Source: Verrucomicrobiota bacterium
GTDB lineage: Bacteria; Verrucomicrobiota; Verrucomicrobiia; Verrucomicrobiales; Akkermansiaceae
Direction: 5' to 3'
Length of the DNA: 64,000 nucleotides
NCBI GenBank assembly: GCA_030835305.1
Contig: JAURPJ010000112.1
Location: 1 to 64,000 of the forward strand
Shown: in pieces, positions 9,888 to 18,938 of the stretch
Position numbering within the stretch: the first letter of the stretch is position 1
How the letters are laid out: each line of letters starts with the position of its first letter
Notes under the pieces: generated by a model
What the model was told of the DNA's origin: nothing
Seen by the model: the letters and a program-made list of their open reading frames with translations, nothing else
The model's database searches: none
Translations under genes and position numbers: made by a program

Positions 9888-10078
9888 TATGCGGGATAGT
9901 TATACCCTTTTCCGAGGCCTGATTTGAAGCAGCCTTTTGTGGAAGATAGGTCGAATGGGGGGAGATTTTGTGAGCGTTCTTAGGAAATATTTTATTATCT
10001 TCGTTCCCAAAAGCAGCCTATTTTAAGCTGATAAAGGCTATTTTTGGAGTGCGCGTAAGCTTCCGCCTGAGTGCCTGA

Positions 10079-10420
10079 GTGGTGGGACTGATGCTGTGGA
10101 CTCCACAGATGTCTGCTGCCGACGATGAGAATGTCGGAGGAGAAATACAGCTGAAGGTGCTGGGGTATCTGGGAAACAAATACCGACCCGAGTGGGATCG
10201 GAAGAAGGCGGAGGAGATCTTGAAGGGCATCCTTGAAATGGAAAAGAAGGGGGACTTCGGGTGGGAGAAAATTAAATGGGAGACTGATGCGAAAAAGGAG
10301 GTCGCCGAAGAGGGCAAGTTCCGGATGCCTCCAGATGGATTTACGATCAAAGGGGCAAACATGCTCTTCGACTCGACCGGCGATGTCGAGTGGCTTGAAA
10401 AGCATCTGCAAAAGAAGTAG
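10079..10420 (+). CDS. Small charged protein, possibly secreted, with a damaged start
   Basis: The 113-codon frame encodes a highly charged, helix-rich protein with no named domain (EWDRKKAEEILKGILEMEKK). It begins with a short hydrophobic piece ending MSAADDE, which looks like the end of a signal peptide. A GTG at 10079 or an ATG at 10091 could start it, but neither leaves a normal signal peptide. Upstream in the same frame, codons 10025-10075 read as a basic, hydrophobic N-terminus (KLIKAIFGVRVSFRLSA) cut by a TGA at 10076-10078. The gene may therefore be recently broken, or translation starts after the stop. It ends 15 bases from the converging sugar porter gene. Confidence 0.5.
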   Translation: MVGLMLWTPQMSAADDENVGGEIQLKVLGYLGNKYRPEWDRKKAEEILKGILEMEKKGDFGWEKIKWETDAKKEVAEEGKFRMPPDGFTIKGANMLFDSTGDVEWLEKHLQKK

Positions 10421-10435
10421 CGAAGAAGAGATTCA

Positions 10436-11965
10436 TCACTGCTTGCCGAGATTGTTTTGCATGTCTTCTAGTGAGACGCCTTTGGTTTCGGGAACCATCA
10501 GTTTGACCCAGATAAGTTGAAGAATCATCATAAAGGAAAAGAATCCAAAGATTTGTGTGGCGGTGAAGGCTTCCATGGCGAGGGGAAAAGCGAAGGTAAG
10601 GATGGCGGCGAAGACCCAGTGGGTTGCGGAGCCAAGGGATTGTCCAAAGCCGCGGGCGACTGCCGGGAAGATTTCCGAGATGAAGACCCAGATGACGGCT
10701 CCCTGCCCAACAGCGTGGGCGGCGATAAAGCCGAGAATACAGATCAGGACAAGAGTGCTACCGGCACCGGATTCTTTTTTGGCTGAGGTGAGAGAGGCTT
10801 CGGCGACTGCTTCAACATTCTCCTCTGAGAGATTCTCCACTGTGATTTGTGGAGTGAATTTTTCAGGAAGCTTTGAGATGTCAGCTGCAATGGTGGGAGC
10901 GTCTGCTTTCAGGGCGAGCGCATCGGCGGCATCTGCGAAAGGATCCTTGTAGTTGTGGAATGCCCAGGCACAGATGGAGAGGGAGGCGATGTATCCGATG
11001 GAGCCAATATAGAGAAGTGATCGTCGACCAAGCTTGTCGATGAGACGAAGTCCTACGAGGGTGAAAATAAGATTTACAAGGGTTATGAGGGTGGCATTGA
11101 AAAGGGATTCGCTGGGGGCGAAACCGGTCATTCCAAGAATTCGGGGAGCATAACCCAGGATGGCATTGATGCCGGACAGTTGATTGAAGAAAGCAATTAG
11201 AAAGGCGAGAGCGAGAGCGAGCTTGAGAGGATTCCAGAAGACCCGAGGATTACCGGATTCGAGGTCGGCCGCTTGTTCGATTTCGGTCACAGCGGCTTCA
11301 AGATCGGCTTCGGAAAAAGTAGGGTTGATCTGACCAAGGATTTTCGTCCCCTCGTCGCGCTGACCATTGTCGATGAGCCAGCGTGGACTCTCGGGGAGGC
11401 TGAAGCACATAAAGGAGTAAATGAGGGCAGGGATTGCCTCGATGCCAAGCATCCAACGCCAAGCGGTTTCACTGTCGGAGCTCATGATCCAGAGAATGAC
11501 GGCATTGGAAATGGTGGCAACAAGGAGGCCGAGGACGATGTTGAACTGGAACATTCCCGTAAGGCGTCCACGTCGATCGGCGGGAGAAATTTCGGAGATG
11601 AAGAGAGGGGCGGCGACGGTGGAAACCCCAATTCCGATTCCACCAATAAATCGGGAGATCGCAAAGAGGGTGATATTGGGGGCGAAGGCGGAGCCAATGG
11701 CCGAGACGAAGTAGAAGATGCCGATCCAAAGGAGGACTTTCTTGCGGCCATATTTGTCAGTGGGTCTGCCTCCGAAGATTGCGCCAACAACGGTTCCCCA
11801 GAGGGCGGCACTCATGGCTAGGCCGTGTTCGAGGCCGCTGAGGCCCCAGAGAGACTGGATTTTCTGCTCGGCTCCGGAGATGACGATTAGGTCAAAGCCA
11901 AAAATGAAACCGGCGAGGGCGCAAGTGATGGCCCAGTAGAGCAGTTTCGAAGGGGAATTGTTCAT
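10436..11965 (-). CDS. MFS sugar porter
   Basis: This 509-residue inner-membrane protein belongs to the major facilitator superfamily, sugar porter group. The signatures are clear: GGRPTDKYGRKKVLL in the loop after TM2, PESPRWLIDNGQ after TM6, RLIDKLGRRSLL after TM8, and PETKGVSLEDMQ at the C-terminus. It most likely imports a monosaccharide by proton symport. An unusual feature is an insertion of roughly 70 residues, rich in Ala, Glu and Asp, between TM9 and TM10; this loop is very short in most relatives and would lie outside the membrane. It is transcribed alone, facing the small gene at its 3' end. Confidence 0.92.
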   Translation of the reverse strand: MNNSPSKLLYWAITCALAGFIFGFDLIVISGAEQKIQSLWGLSGLEHGLAMSAALWGTVVGAIFGGRPTDKYGRKKVLLWIGIFYFVSAIGSAFAPNITLFAISRFIGGIGIGVSTVAAPLFISEISPADRRGRLTGMFQFNIVLGLLVATISNAVILWIMSSDSETAWRWMLGIEAIPALIYSFMCFSLPESPRWLIDNGQRDEGTKILGQINPTFSEADLEAAVTEIEQAADLESGNPRVFWNPLKLALALAFLIAFFNQLSGINAILGYAPRILGMTGFAPSESLFNATLITLVNLIFTLVGLRLIDKLGRRSLLYIGSIGYIASLSICAWAFHNYKDPFADAADALALKADAPTIAADISKLPEKFTPQITVENLSEENVEAVAEASLTSAKKESGAGSTLVLICILGFIAAHAVGQGAVIWVFISEIFPAVARGFGQSLGSATHWVFAAILTFAFPLAMEAFTATQIFGFFSFMMILQLIWVKLMVPETKGVSLEDMQNNLGKQ

Positions 11966-12104
11966 TGAATATATCTGTAGTTAACGAGAAGAAAAACCTG
12001 AGTTTCGTTGGAGAAGAGCGGGGATGGACAAAAGATAGACAATTATGAGGAGCAGGAGCGGTTTGGTAATGGGGGATGTCACTGGAAACTTGATCGGGAC
12101 AAGG

Positions 12105-13397
12105 CTATCTGGATTCTAAGCCGACTGTATTCACTGCGATGACCCGATACGCGTGGCTGGTGCCCGCGATGGGCGTGGGATCGGTGAAGGTCATTTGACT
12201 CAGTGGCTGTTGCGGAGTGTCGCTATATTGAAGCCCCTGAAACAGTGGTCTTCCAAAACTCTTCAGTGGCTTTTCCGGAACCCTGGCAATAGCCTTACCG
12301 TCGCGCATGATGATAAAGTGTGAGAGTCCACTTTCAAGATCAGCGGTGGCGCTCCAGGTGAGGGTCGAATGATCGACTCTGAGATTCGTAGGAGGCGGAG
12401 GGGGAGAGTTGTCGGAGAGGGCGGTGTCCTTCACATAGGCCTGCCAAAGTTTCTTAATTTCAGGGGCGGGAAGCCAGATGGAACGACCGTCGGTTTGATG
12501 GCGGAGACACGAAGAGTTTGACCGGCTGATTCGAATCAATGGCGAGTCCGGTTTTTTGGGAAGTCTGAGGGTGAGACAGGCGTCGAACCATGGAATGGCG
12601 AGATAGCGCTGGTTCCCGCATTCGTGAGAGGTGAGTGGGTCGATGGCATAGGCGATTTGTCCATTCTTACTACTTACTGTGTCAAAAAAGACTTCATTGG
12701 CTGGCCAAACTTTCGAGAATCGACCGGTGGTGACGGTGACGCCTTCCTTCGTGCCGAGGTTGCACATAATGGGGATGGTGAGGGCTACTTCGGGAAGCTT
12801 GTGGGCTTTGATGGAAGGCCGGTTGGGATTGGGTGTTAAATAGGGAACGCCCGATCTCAACCATGCCGCAGCGACTCGTTCCGGGTGCAACATAAGCATG
12901 CCACCAGCCCAGTGCCCCCCACCACTGTGCCCCCAAAGGGCCCAGGGGATTTTGGAAAGCTCGGGGTGATTCGATTTCTTCCCAAGATCGACCAGGGATT
13001 GTTGGAATCGGGCATCGGAACCGTTACGTGGATCACACCAGAGCTGGCAGTCTGCATCTTGAGGTTGCTCGTAGGACGGGGCCATGAGAGCACAGTGGTG
13101 TTTCCGGGCGAGGGCCTGCCAGTGCAAGTCGTAGGCTCCGGTCAAGCCTGATTTGCAGGACCCGACTCCGCAGCCATGTTGATGCACGATGAGGCCGCGA
13201 AGGGTTTTCACGTTGGGGGGAATCCAGATGGTGTATTTGACAGCAAAGGCAAGTTGTTCGTCCTTGGTCCCAGCTTCGTAGCGGACGCGGAAATAGGGGG
13301 GCTCCGCAGGCGGCAAAACCTCATAAGGGTCTTTGGCATTTTGGGCATGGATTCCCTTTACGATAATAAAGAGAAGAAAGAGGGAGCGAGTGATCAT
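12105..13397 (-). CDS. Secreted alpha/beta hydrolase with C-terminal fibronectin-like domain
   Basis: This 430-residue protein has a signal peptide (residues 1-18) and an alpha/beta-hydrolase core. The nucleophile elbow is G156-H-S158-G-G-G, and an oxyanion-type HQHGCG lies near 72-77. The core ends near residue 330. The remaining 100 residues begin with a proline linker ([11 protein letters not shown]) and resemble a fibronectin type III domain. It is probably a periplasmic or extracellular esterase or peptidase-like enzyme; the substrate is unknown. Two cysteine pairs near 76-81 and 117-121 may form disulfides. It is a single gene between the sugar porter and the second sulfatase, which fits a polysaccharide-processing context, for example as a deacetylase-like esterase. 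Confidence 0.8.
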   Translation of the reverse strand: MITRSLFLLFIIVKGIHAQNAKDPYEVLPPAEPPYFRVRYEAGTKDEQLAFAVKYTIWIPPNVKTLRGLIVHQHGCGVGSCKSGLTGAYDLHWQALARKHHCALMAPSYEQPQDADCQLWCDPRNGSDARFQQSLVDLGKKSNHPELSKIPWALWGHSGGGHWAGGMLMLHPERVAAAWLRSGVPYLTPNPNRPSIKAHKLPEVALTIPIMCNLGTKEGVTVTTGRFSKVWPANEVFFDTVSSKNGQIAYAIDPLTSHECGNQRYLAIPWFDACLTLRLPKKPDSPLIRISRSNSSCLRHQTDGRSIWLPAPEIKKLWQAYVKDTALSDNSPPPPPTNLRVDHSTLTWSATADLESGLSHFIIMRDGKAIARVPEKPLKSFGRPLFQGLQYSDTPQQPLSQMTFTDPTPIAGTSHAYRVIAVNTVGLESR

Positions 13398-13791
13398 CGT
13401 TGCTCAGCTTAGAAAATGAAAGTCGCAAAAACAAGCGCGCGGGTGACTTGCTGAAAGATGGGAATGAGGAAGTGTTGGCGGGTCGGTGAAACCCGAACCG
13501 CCAGTTTCCGTGGTGCCTTTGTTTCCCGATAAACCACCATCAAGTACAACCTTGTTCCGGAAAGAGGTGGACCAAACTGATTGGTTCCTTGCTCTGGAGT
13601 CCCTCAAGTCAGTCTTCGGGGCTGAGGGGCCTTCTTGCAACAGGATCTGCCCTCTTACGAAAGTCAAAGCGGAGCATTTGTAGGTTGGAAATGACACCAA
13701 TTGACAAGGGTTACTTGCCAGGCAATTGCCGTGAGTGACCATGGTGAGGTTTAGTCTGGCGTTGCCTTTTCGCAATTGGTAATCCAGCTAT
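13398..13791. other. Intergenic region with no supported gene
   Basis: About 390 bases between two minus-strand genes. Short open frames exist on both strands (13404-13775 minus and 13486-13683 plus), but neither has a recognisable domain or start context, and both look like chance frames. The promoter of the hydrolase gene should lie at its lower end. I see no RNA gene or clear terminator. Confidence 0.5.
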
Positions 13792-15984
13792 CTATTCTTG
13801 GTCCCTGTATACGGGAGCTTTCCATCCTTTTTTCGAAGTTCCCTGCGGGCGCACGCCGTAAGCGGTCGGTGGAATTACGGTGTCTTCCGATGTGCGAAGT
13901 GGGAGGTCGTCAGGGAAGTGTTTCATACGGATATCCTTGAACTGAATTTGCATGGCGGGCCCGACATGAACCTGGAAGCCGAGGATGCCTTCGAGGGCGC
14001 GGCTTTTTTCGTCGAGATCAACGAGGTCGGAGGTTTTGTGGCCGTCGATCCAGTGCTCATGATGGTTGCCTCGAACCCGGACGCGGTAATCATGCCAAAC
14101 ATTTGGCTCAAACTTCTTAACCTCCATTTTCCCGATAACCCAGGGCCGCCCTGTCGGATCCACAACGACTTTTTGGCCCGCATAGCCAAGGATTCGCCGA
14201 CCCCGCTCTTCATAGGTCATTCCGTTCATGTTCTCGGGCCTCGCCATGATGTCGCATTGGTAGCCGCCCGCGACATCGAGATCAATCTCCGGCATCATCT
14301 TGCTACGATACTGAATTCCACTGTTGGCGCGGTCGTTGAATTTCACTTTTACGTGGAGCTCGAAGTTGCGGATGGTTGAACCGTTCCAAGTGATGAAGCG
14401 ATTTTTTTTGAGAGCACCATCGGTGACTCCGGTGAGTGCTCCGTCCTTGACCGACCAATATTTTTTTTCGCCAGTCCACCCGCTTAGGTTTTTACCGTTG
14501 AAAAGACGAACGAATCCGTCCGCGCCGGGGCGAACGGTCACGGCTGCCGAAGCTTCTGGGTGGGGCGGTGTTGAGGCGGTGAATTTTTGTTTTGGTGGAT
14601 CAAGGGGCGAACCCATTTCCTTGATTCGCTCGTCGGTCCGCTTACGGAGTTTTTCGAGGAGCTTTGCATGTTTGGGATCTGTAGCCAGGTTGATCAACTC
14701 ATCGGGATCGTTTTTGAGATCATGAAGGAACTCGGTGTCGTGATCGATGTAGCGGACATATTTGTGGGTGGCGGTACGGATTCCTTCGTAAGCGGGTATG
14801 CGATGACGGACGGCGAAGTGTTCGTGGAAGGTGTCTGTTCGCCAGTCTGCCGGTTCGTTGCCGAAAACAATGGGTTTCAGGCTCCGGCCATCGAAACGCC
14901 CTGGCGTTTCGAGGCCAGCCCAGTCGAGGAAGGTGGCGGGGAGGTCGATGTTGAGGGCGGGAAGGCTGGAAACCCGACCCTGCTTGTTCCTGGGAACACG
15001 AGGGTCGGCAATGATCATTGGAACCTGGATGGATTCCTCGAAGTGAGACCACTTGCCGGAAAGCCCGCGATTTGCCATGTGGTATCCGTTGTCTGCGGAG
15101 TAAACGATGATGGTGTTGTCAGCGAGTCCGGCCTCATCAAGAGCCTTGAGGAAGCGCCCGATGGCATTGTCGATTCCGGTTACCATGCGGTAGTAGGCCC
15201 GCATGTTGGTCTGATATTTCTCGGGAGTGTTCCAGCGCCAGAAATAACGCTCGCGGGTGATGCTGGTTTGGAGGAAGTCCGGAAGGTTATCGAAGATCGC
15301 GGGGTCCGCGAGGCGGGGAGGTCCAATGTAGGTGTCTTCATAAAGTCCATTGGCGGATTGAGGCCAGGCGAAATGCCCGATGCCGGGGCGACGATCGCCG
15401 TCTTCGGCGTGGCATGCATTGAACCACATGTTGAGAGCAAAAGGTTTGTCCTTGGGCTGGCGTTTCAGGAAATCGATTCCCTTGTCCACGATGAGGTCGG
15501 TTTCGTGTCGGAGAGTGCCATCGGGAAGTTTCTTGAAGAAAGGATTCCTTCCGATGACTTCGATTTCGTCGAAGTGTGCCTTCTTGTCGAATTTTCGGGA
15601 CGACATGACGTGCCATTTGCCGAAGTAGCCGGTGCGGTAGTTGTTCTGCCGGAGGAGATCGGAATAGAGAATTTTGAGAGCTTCATCGCCAACGCGGTCA
15701 CCGTTTCCCGGAGTGCGGTAGCTGCGGGCGGTCATGCCGGTGAGGATGGAGGTCCGGCTGGCCCAACAGATCGGGTGGCTGACAAAGGCTTGTTGGAATC
15801 GGGTGCCACGCGAGGCGAGAGCATCGATGTTAGGCGTTTTTACAACGGGGTTTCCATAGCAACCCAAGGTCGAAATCGTTTGGTCATCAGTAAAGAAAAA
15901 GACGATGTTAGGTTTTTCGGCGGCAGTGTATTGCTGTGACGAGATCACCAGAAGTGAGAGAAGGCTCGAAAGGAATCGTTTCAT
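13792..15984 (-). CDS. Secreted sulfatase fused to a DUF1080 (3-keto-disaccharide hydrolase) domain
   Basis: This 730-residue protein has a signal peptide (residues 1-22), then a type I sulfatase of the iduronate/choline sulfatase-like group: FTDDQ at 31-35, the modification motif C73-W-A-S-R77, YFGKWHV, and YSADNGYHM. The motif is the C-x-A-x-R variant instead of C-x-P-x-R. Residues about 495-710 are a DUF1080 domain (FVRLFNGKNLSGW, then YWSVKDGALTG, SGIQYRS and LGFQVHVG), a family with members shown to hydrolyse 3-keto-glycosides. One polypeptide could thus remove a sulfate ester and cleave an oxidised glycoside. The downstream GMC oxidoreductase pair is a plausible source of the 3-keto substrate. 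Confidence 0.92.
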   Translation of the reverse strand: MKRFLSSLLSLLVISSQQYTAAEKPNIVFFFTDDQTISTLGCYGNPVVKTPNIDALASRGTRFQQAFVSHPICWASRTSILTGMTARSYRTPGNGDRVGDEALKILYSDLLRQNNYRTGYFGKWHVMSSRKFDKKAHFDEIEVIGRNPFFKKLPDGTLRHETDLIVDKGIDFLKRQPKDKPFALNMWFNACHAEDGDRRPGIGHFAWPQSANGLYEDTYIGPPRLADPAIFDNLPDFLQTSITRERYFWRWNTPEKYQTNMRAYYRMVTGIDNAIGRFLKALDEAGLADNTIIVYSADNGYHMANRGLSGKWSHFEESIQVPMIIADPRVPRNKQGRVSSLPALNIDLPATFLDWAGLETPGRFDGRSLKPIVFGNEPADWRTDTFHEHFAVRHRIPAYEGIRTATHKYVRYIDHDTEFLHDLKNDPDELINLATDPKHAKLLEKLRKRTDERIKEMGSPLDPPKQKFTASTPPHPEASAAVTVRPGADGFVRLFNGKNLSGWTGEKKYWSVKDGALTGVTDGALKKNRFITWNGSTIRNFELHVKVKFNDRANSGIQYRSKMMPEIDLDVAGGYQCDIMARPENMNGMTYEERGRRILGYAGQKVVVDPTGRPWVIGKMEVKKFEPNVWHDYRVRVRGNHHEHWIDGHKTSDLVDLDEKSRALEGILGFQVHVGPAMQIQFKDIRMKHFPDDLPLRTSEDTVIPPTAYGVRPQGTSKKGWKAPVYRDQE

Positions 15985-16126
15985 GTCTGAGCTATTGGAT
16001 ACCCTATTGCTCCGAATTTGACGAAGCTGAAATTAAGCTTGGTCGGCTTGTTGGCAGTATTGCTTTTACAAGGTTTTCAACTAATTGTAATCTTCCAAAT
16101 TCATTGGGTTTAGTTGCGATCATGGA

Positions 16127-16590
16127 ATGAATTTTGCAGGAAGTATCTTGGTTCTCGTATCACGCCATCGTGATCTACAGTGGTTTTATCTCACGTCGGA
16201 ATGCGATGAGGGATGCCTTTGCCTACATTAATGTCCAACTTAAGAAGCGGTGGGATTTGGAGGCGGTAGAAGCTTTTGCTGGACATGAGAGAGGGGTCCT
16301 GGAAGCAGTGATTGCAGCCCGGAATGCCCGTTCGGGATCTGCCCAATGGTTTCGAAGGGAAGAAGAAGTGGCCGCTGAAATACACCAATTGTTCGTTCTC
16401 GCCGAAAATTTTTCGGAGCTCGGACTAAGCGAAGAGTTTCTAATGCTGCAGAGTAACTTGACGGAAGTGGAGGGTCAGATCGGTGCATCAACAAGCTTGC
16501 AACTCTGCGGTGACCGATTTGAATGAAGCGGTTGAGGTTCTGCCTGTGGAAGAACTCGATTTGAATACGAGAATCTTGATAAGAGAATAG
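16127..16590 (+). pseudogene. Decayed lemA-like gene
   Basis: The three frames in turn encode a LemA-like protein. ATG 16127 gives the start of a hydrophobic N-terminus (MNFAGSILVLVS). A shift near 16155 moves to the frame with IVIYSGFISRRNAMRDAF and INVQLKKRWDL. In that frame the expected IPNLV after KRRxDL is missing, and the text resumes with EAFAGHERGVLEAVIAARN and LFVLAENFSELGLSEEF. A second shift near 16495-16510 gives NSAVTDLNEAVEVLP, the usual LemA ending, to the TAG at 16588. LemA proteins are small membrane-anchored helical proteins of uncertain role. Two frameshifts and one deletion show that the gene is dead. Confidence 0.8.
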
Positions 16591-16631
16591 GAGACAGGGC
16601 GAACCTGAATCCTATTAAGCTGTCCTCGTCT

Positions 16632-18341
16632 CTAGAGATTGCCCTTTTTCAATTCGTTGACGGCGTAGTTCGCAGCGCGTGCGGTGAGGGCCATGTAGGT
16701 GAGTGATGGGTTCTGACACCCGGCGGAAACCATGGCTGAGCCATCGGTGCAGAAGACATTCTCCGCGCCCCAGACTTGGTTGTGCCTGTTGAGGACCGAT
16801 TCCTTGGGCGAGCTGCCCATACGAGCAGTGCCCATCTCATGAATGCCGAGGCCAATGTTTGGTTTACTGTTGAAACTACGCACATTTTTGAGCCCGAGTG
16901 TTTCGAGCATTTCTCCTCCGTCGGCGGCCATGTCTTTGCGCATGTTGAGTTCGTTTTCCTTGAACTCGGCATCGGCAACGACGAGTGGAAGGCCCCATTT
17001 ATCGGTTTTATCTTTGCTAAGGGTGATGCGGTTTTCTTCATAGGGAAGACATTCGCCAAAGCCGCCTAGATAGAGTCGCCATGGGCCGAAGGAGGTAAGT
17101 TCTTTTTTGAAGTCTGCGCCGAAGCCGCTAATGTAACGGTTCCATTTGGCCCGCATGCCGCCGCCCTGATAACCGAAGCCCCGGAGATAGTCACCATTGG
17201 CTTTCTCGCTGAAGTTGCGAAAGCGGGGGATGTAAAAGCCATTGGGACGGCGACCATAGTGAATCTTATCCTTGTGAGTATCGAGGGTCGCGCTCGCCCC
17301 GGCTCCGAGATGGTGGTCCATGAGGTAACCACCGAGTGACCCGCTCTCATCCATGCCATTTGGGAATCGCCTGGACTTGGAGTTCATGAGGATCGCGGTG
17401 GAGGCTACGGTGGATGCATTCAGGAAAACGACCTTGGCGTAATACTCAGTGGTTTCAAAAGTAATCTCGTCGATTAAGCGAACCCCGATGGCTTTCCCGG
17501 CTTTGTCATCGTAGATGACAGATTCAACGATGGAGTGTGGACGCAGGGTCATATTGCCGGTGTTGGCAGCTGCTTTAAGGGTGGTTGCCTGGCTGCTGAA
17601 GTAGGCGCCGAAGGGACAACCACGACGACATAGATTTCGATACTGGCAACTGGCGCGCCCAAGAGCTATCTGCTCTTCGGTCGGAGCGGTGAGGTGGGCC
17701 ACGCGTCCGGGAATGAGGGTCCGCCCCTTCCACTTTGCTTCGATGGCTCGTTTGAGATCGAGCTCGGGTGGGGTCAGGTCCATGGGTGGTTGAAATTCAC
17801 TATCGGGAAGTTGGGCGAGTCCTTCTTTTGAACCACTGATACCCGCGAACTTTTCGACGTAGGAATACCAGGGCGCCAGCTCATCATATGAGATCGGCCA
17901 AGGGATTGAGATTCCCTCCCTCGCGTTTGACTCCATGTCCATGGGACTGAGTCGATACGTTTGTTTTCCCCACATGAGGGAACGACCTCCGGTGTGGTAT
18001 CCACGCATCCAGTCGAAGCGTTTTTTTTCTTCGTAGGGATGGTCCTCGTCATCGACGAAAAGATATCCAGCCTCTGGTTTGACGGTGTAACCGGTGCGCG
18101 CTTGCTTCTGCTGCTGCTTGAGCATCTCGCGCGATGGCTTGTTCATCCAATTCAACTGCCATGGCATTGAGTTGGTTGTCTTGTAATCGACGATGTGTTT
18201 GATGTCGTGGCCGCGCTCAAGGACAAGAGTCTTGAGGCCCTTTTCGCTTAGCTCCTTGGCGGCCCATCCTCCCGAGATTCCGGATCCGACGACGATCGCA
18301 TCATAGGTGTGCGAGTCTTTCCCTTTGGTGTTTAAACTCAT
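16632..18341 (-). CDS. GMC-family FAD oxidoreductase, large catalytic subunit
   Basis: This 569-residue protein belongs to the GMC oxidoreductases of the periplasmic sugar-dehydrogenase type. The FAD-binding motif VVGSGISGG starts at residue 17. The active-site pair is H501 (HEMGTARMG) and N544 (QNPSLT). Between them, three cysteines C232, C238 and C242 sit in a CxxxxxCxxxCPFGA pattern like the [3Fe-4S] site of FAD glucose dehydrogenase, so electrons could leave directly to a cytochrome. It has no export signal. The gene just upstream encodes a subunit with one, so the pair is probably exported together by Tat. Glucoside 3-dehydrogenases have this composition, so C3 oxidation of a glycoside is a reasonable guess. 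Confidence 0.92.
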   Translation of the reverse strand: MSLNTKGKDSHTYDAIVVGSGISGGWAAKELSEKGLKTLVLERGHDIKHIVDYKTTNSMPWQLNWMNKPSREMLKQQQKQARTGYTVKPEAGYLFVDDEDHPYEEKKRFDWMRGYHTGGRSLMWGKQTYRLSPMDMESNAREGISIPWPISYDELAPWYSYVEKFAGISGSKEGLAQLPDSEFQPPMDLTPPELDLKRAIEAKWKGRTLIPGRVAHLTAPTEEQIALGRASCQYRNLCRRGCPFGAYFSSQATTLKAAANTGNMTLRPHSIVESVIYDDKAGKAIGVRLIDEITFETTEYYAKVVFLNASTVASTAILMNSKSRRFPNGMDESGSLGGYLMDHHLGAGASATLDTHKDKIHYGRRPNGFYIPRFRNFSEKANGDYLRGFGYQGGGMRAKWNRYISGFGADFKKELTSFGPWRLYLGGFGECLPYEENRITLSKDKTDKWGLPLVVADAEFKENELNMRKDMAADGGEMLETLGLKNVRSFNSKPNIGLGIHEMGTARMGSSPKESVLNRHNQVWGAENVFCTDGSAMVSAGCQNPSLTYMALTARAANYAVNELKKGNL

Positions 18342-18359
18342 GGTTGTGATTTTCTAAAG

Positions 18360-18938
18360 TTAAAGAGCCCAGGCTTTTTGGCCGGGCTTAAGCGGCATCG
18401 ACCCAACCCATTTCCCCGGGACAAAAATGAATTCTAATGCTTCGGTCGCTCCCAGCTCGGAACTACAGAAGCAAAATTTTGTGAGCTCCTTAAATTGTTC
18501 GAGAAAAGTGCGGCGAGGATTTTGCCCATCTTTCTGCGCCTTGCGCTTCTCGGCCATCGTCTCATTGTGCATCTTGGTGAGAAACGCGACCTGTTGGGGG
18601 GCAGTGAGCTGGCCAATATCCTTACCGTGTTCCTTTTGGCATCGCCGCATGAGCTCGGAGAGCCCAGCGGTAATGATGTCCTGATCTTCTGGTTCGAGGC
18701 AGTCCTTCACAATGACCTCGATCCATCCGGGAACACCGGCATCAATGGCGCCAGGCGTATTGGTGCGCGGTATAATGGCTTCGGCAATCATGGCAACCTG
18801 CGCCCGTTGGCCGGGACGAAAGAAAGTGAGCTCCTTTGGATCAAATGGCTCGCCCATTTTGGCAAAGGCGCTTTCCGGCAGGGCAATGCCAGCTCCGAGA
18901 GAGCTGGCCATGATTTTTAACATTTCTCGACGTTCCAT
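18360..18938 (-). CDS. Gluconate 2-dehydrogenase subunit 3-like small subunit
   Basis: This 192-residue protein matches the gluconate 2-dehydrogenase subunit 3 family, the small partner of GMC dehydrogenases. Its N-terminus MERREMLKIM followed by a small-residue hydrophobic stretch ending in AFA is a twin-arginine signal. The body contains AEAIIPRTNTPGAIDAGVP, the family hallmark. It ends 18 bases before the GMC gene, so the two are co-transcribed and probably form a complex in which this subunit carries the larger one through the Tat system. The CFC pair near the C-terminus (KFCFCSSE) is notable but its role is unknown. Confidence 0.9.
   Translation of the reverse strand: MERREMLKIMASSLGAGIALPESAFAKMGEPFDPKELTFFRPGQRAQVAMIAEAIIPRTNTPGAIDAGVPGWIEVIVKDCLEPEDQDIITAGLSELMRRCQKEHGKDIGQLTAPQQVAFLTKMHNETMAEKRKAQKDGQNPRRTFLEQFKELTKFCFCSSELGATEALEFIFVPGKWVGSMPLKPGQKAWAL

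Noticed and set aside
9995-10411. Minus-strand open frame (139 codons) opposite the small charged protein
   Set aside because: Composition is not protein-like and no domain is seen; the plus-strand frame has a better pattern.
13404-13775. Minus-strand open frame between two genes
   Set aside because: No recognisable domain, ribosome binding site or family-like pattern; treated as chance.
14587-15939. Long plus-strand open frame (450 codons) opposite the sulfatase-DUF1080 gene
   Set aside because: It is the mirror of a confident gene in a GC-rich region and has no domain of its own.
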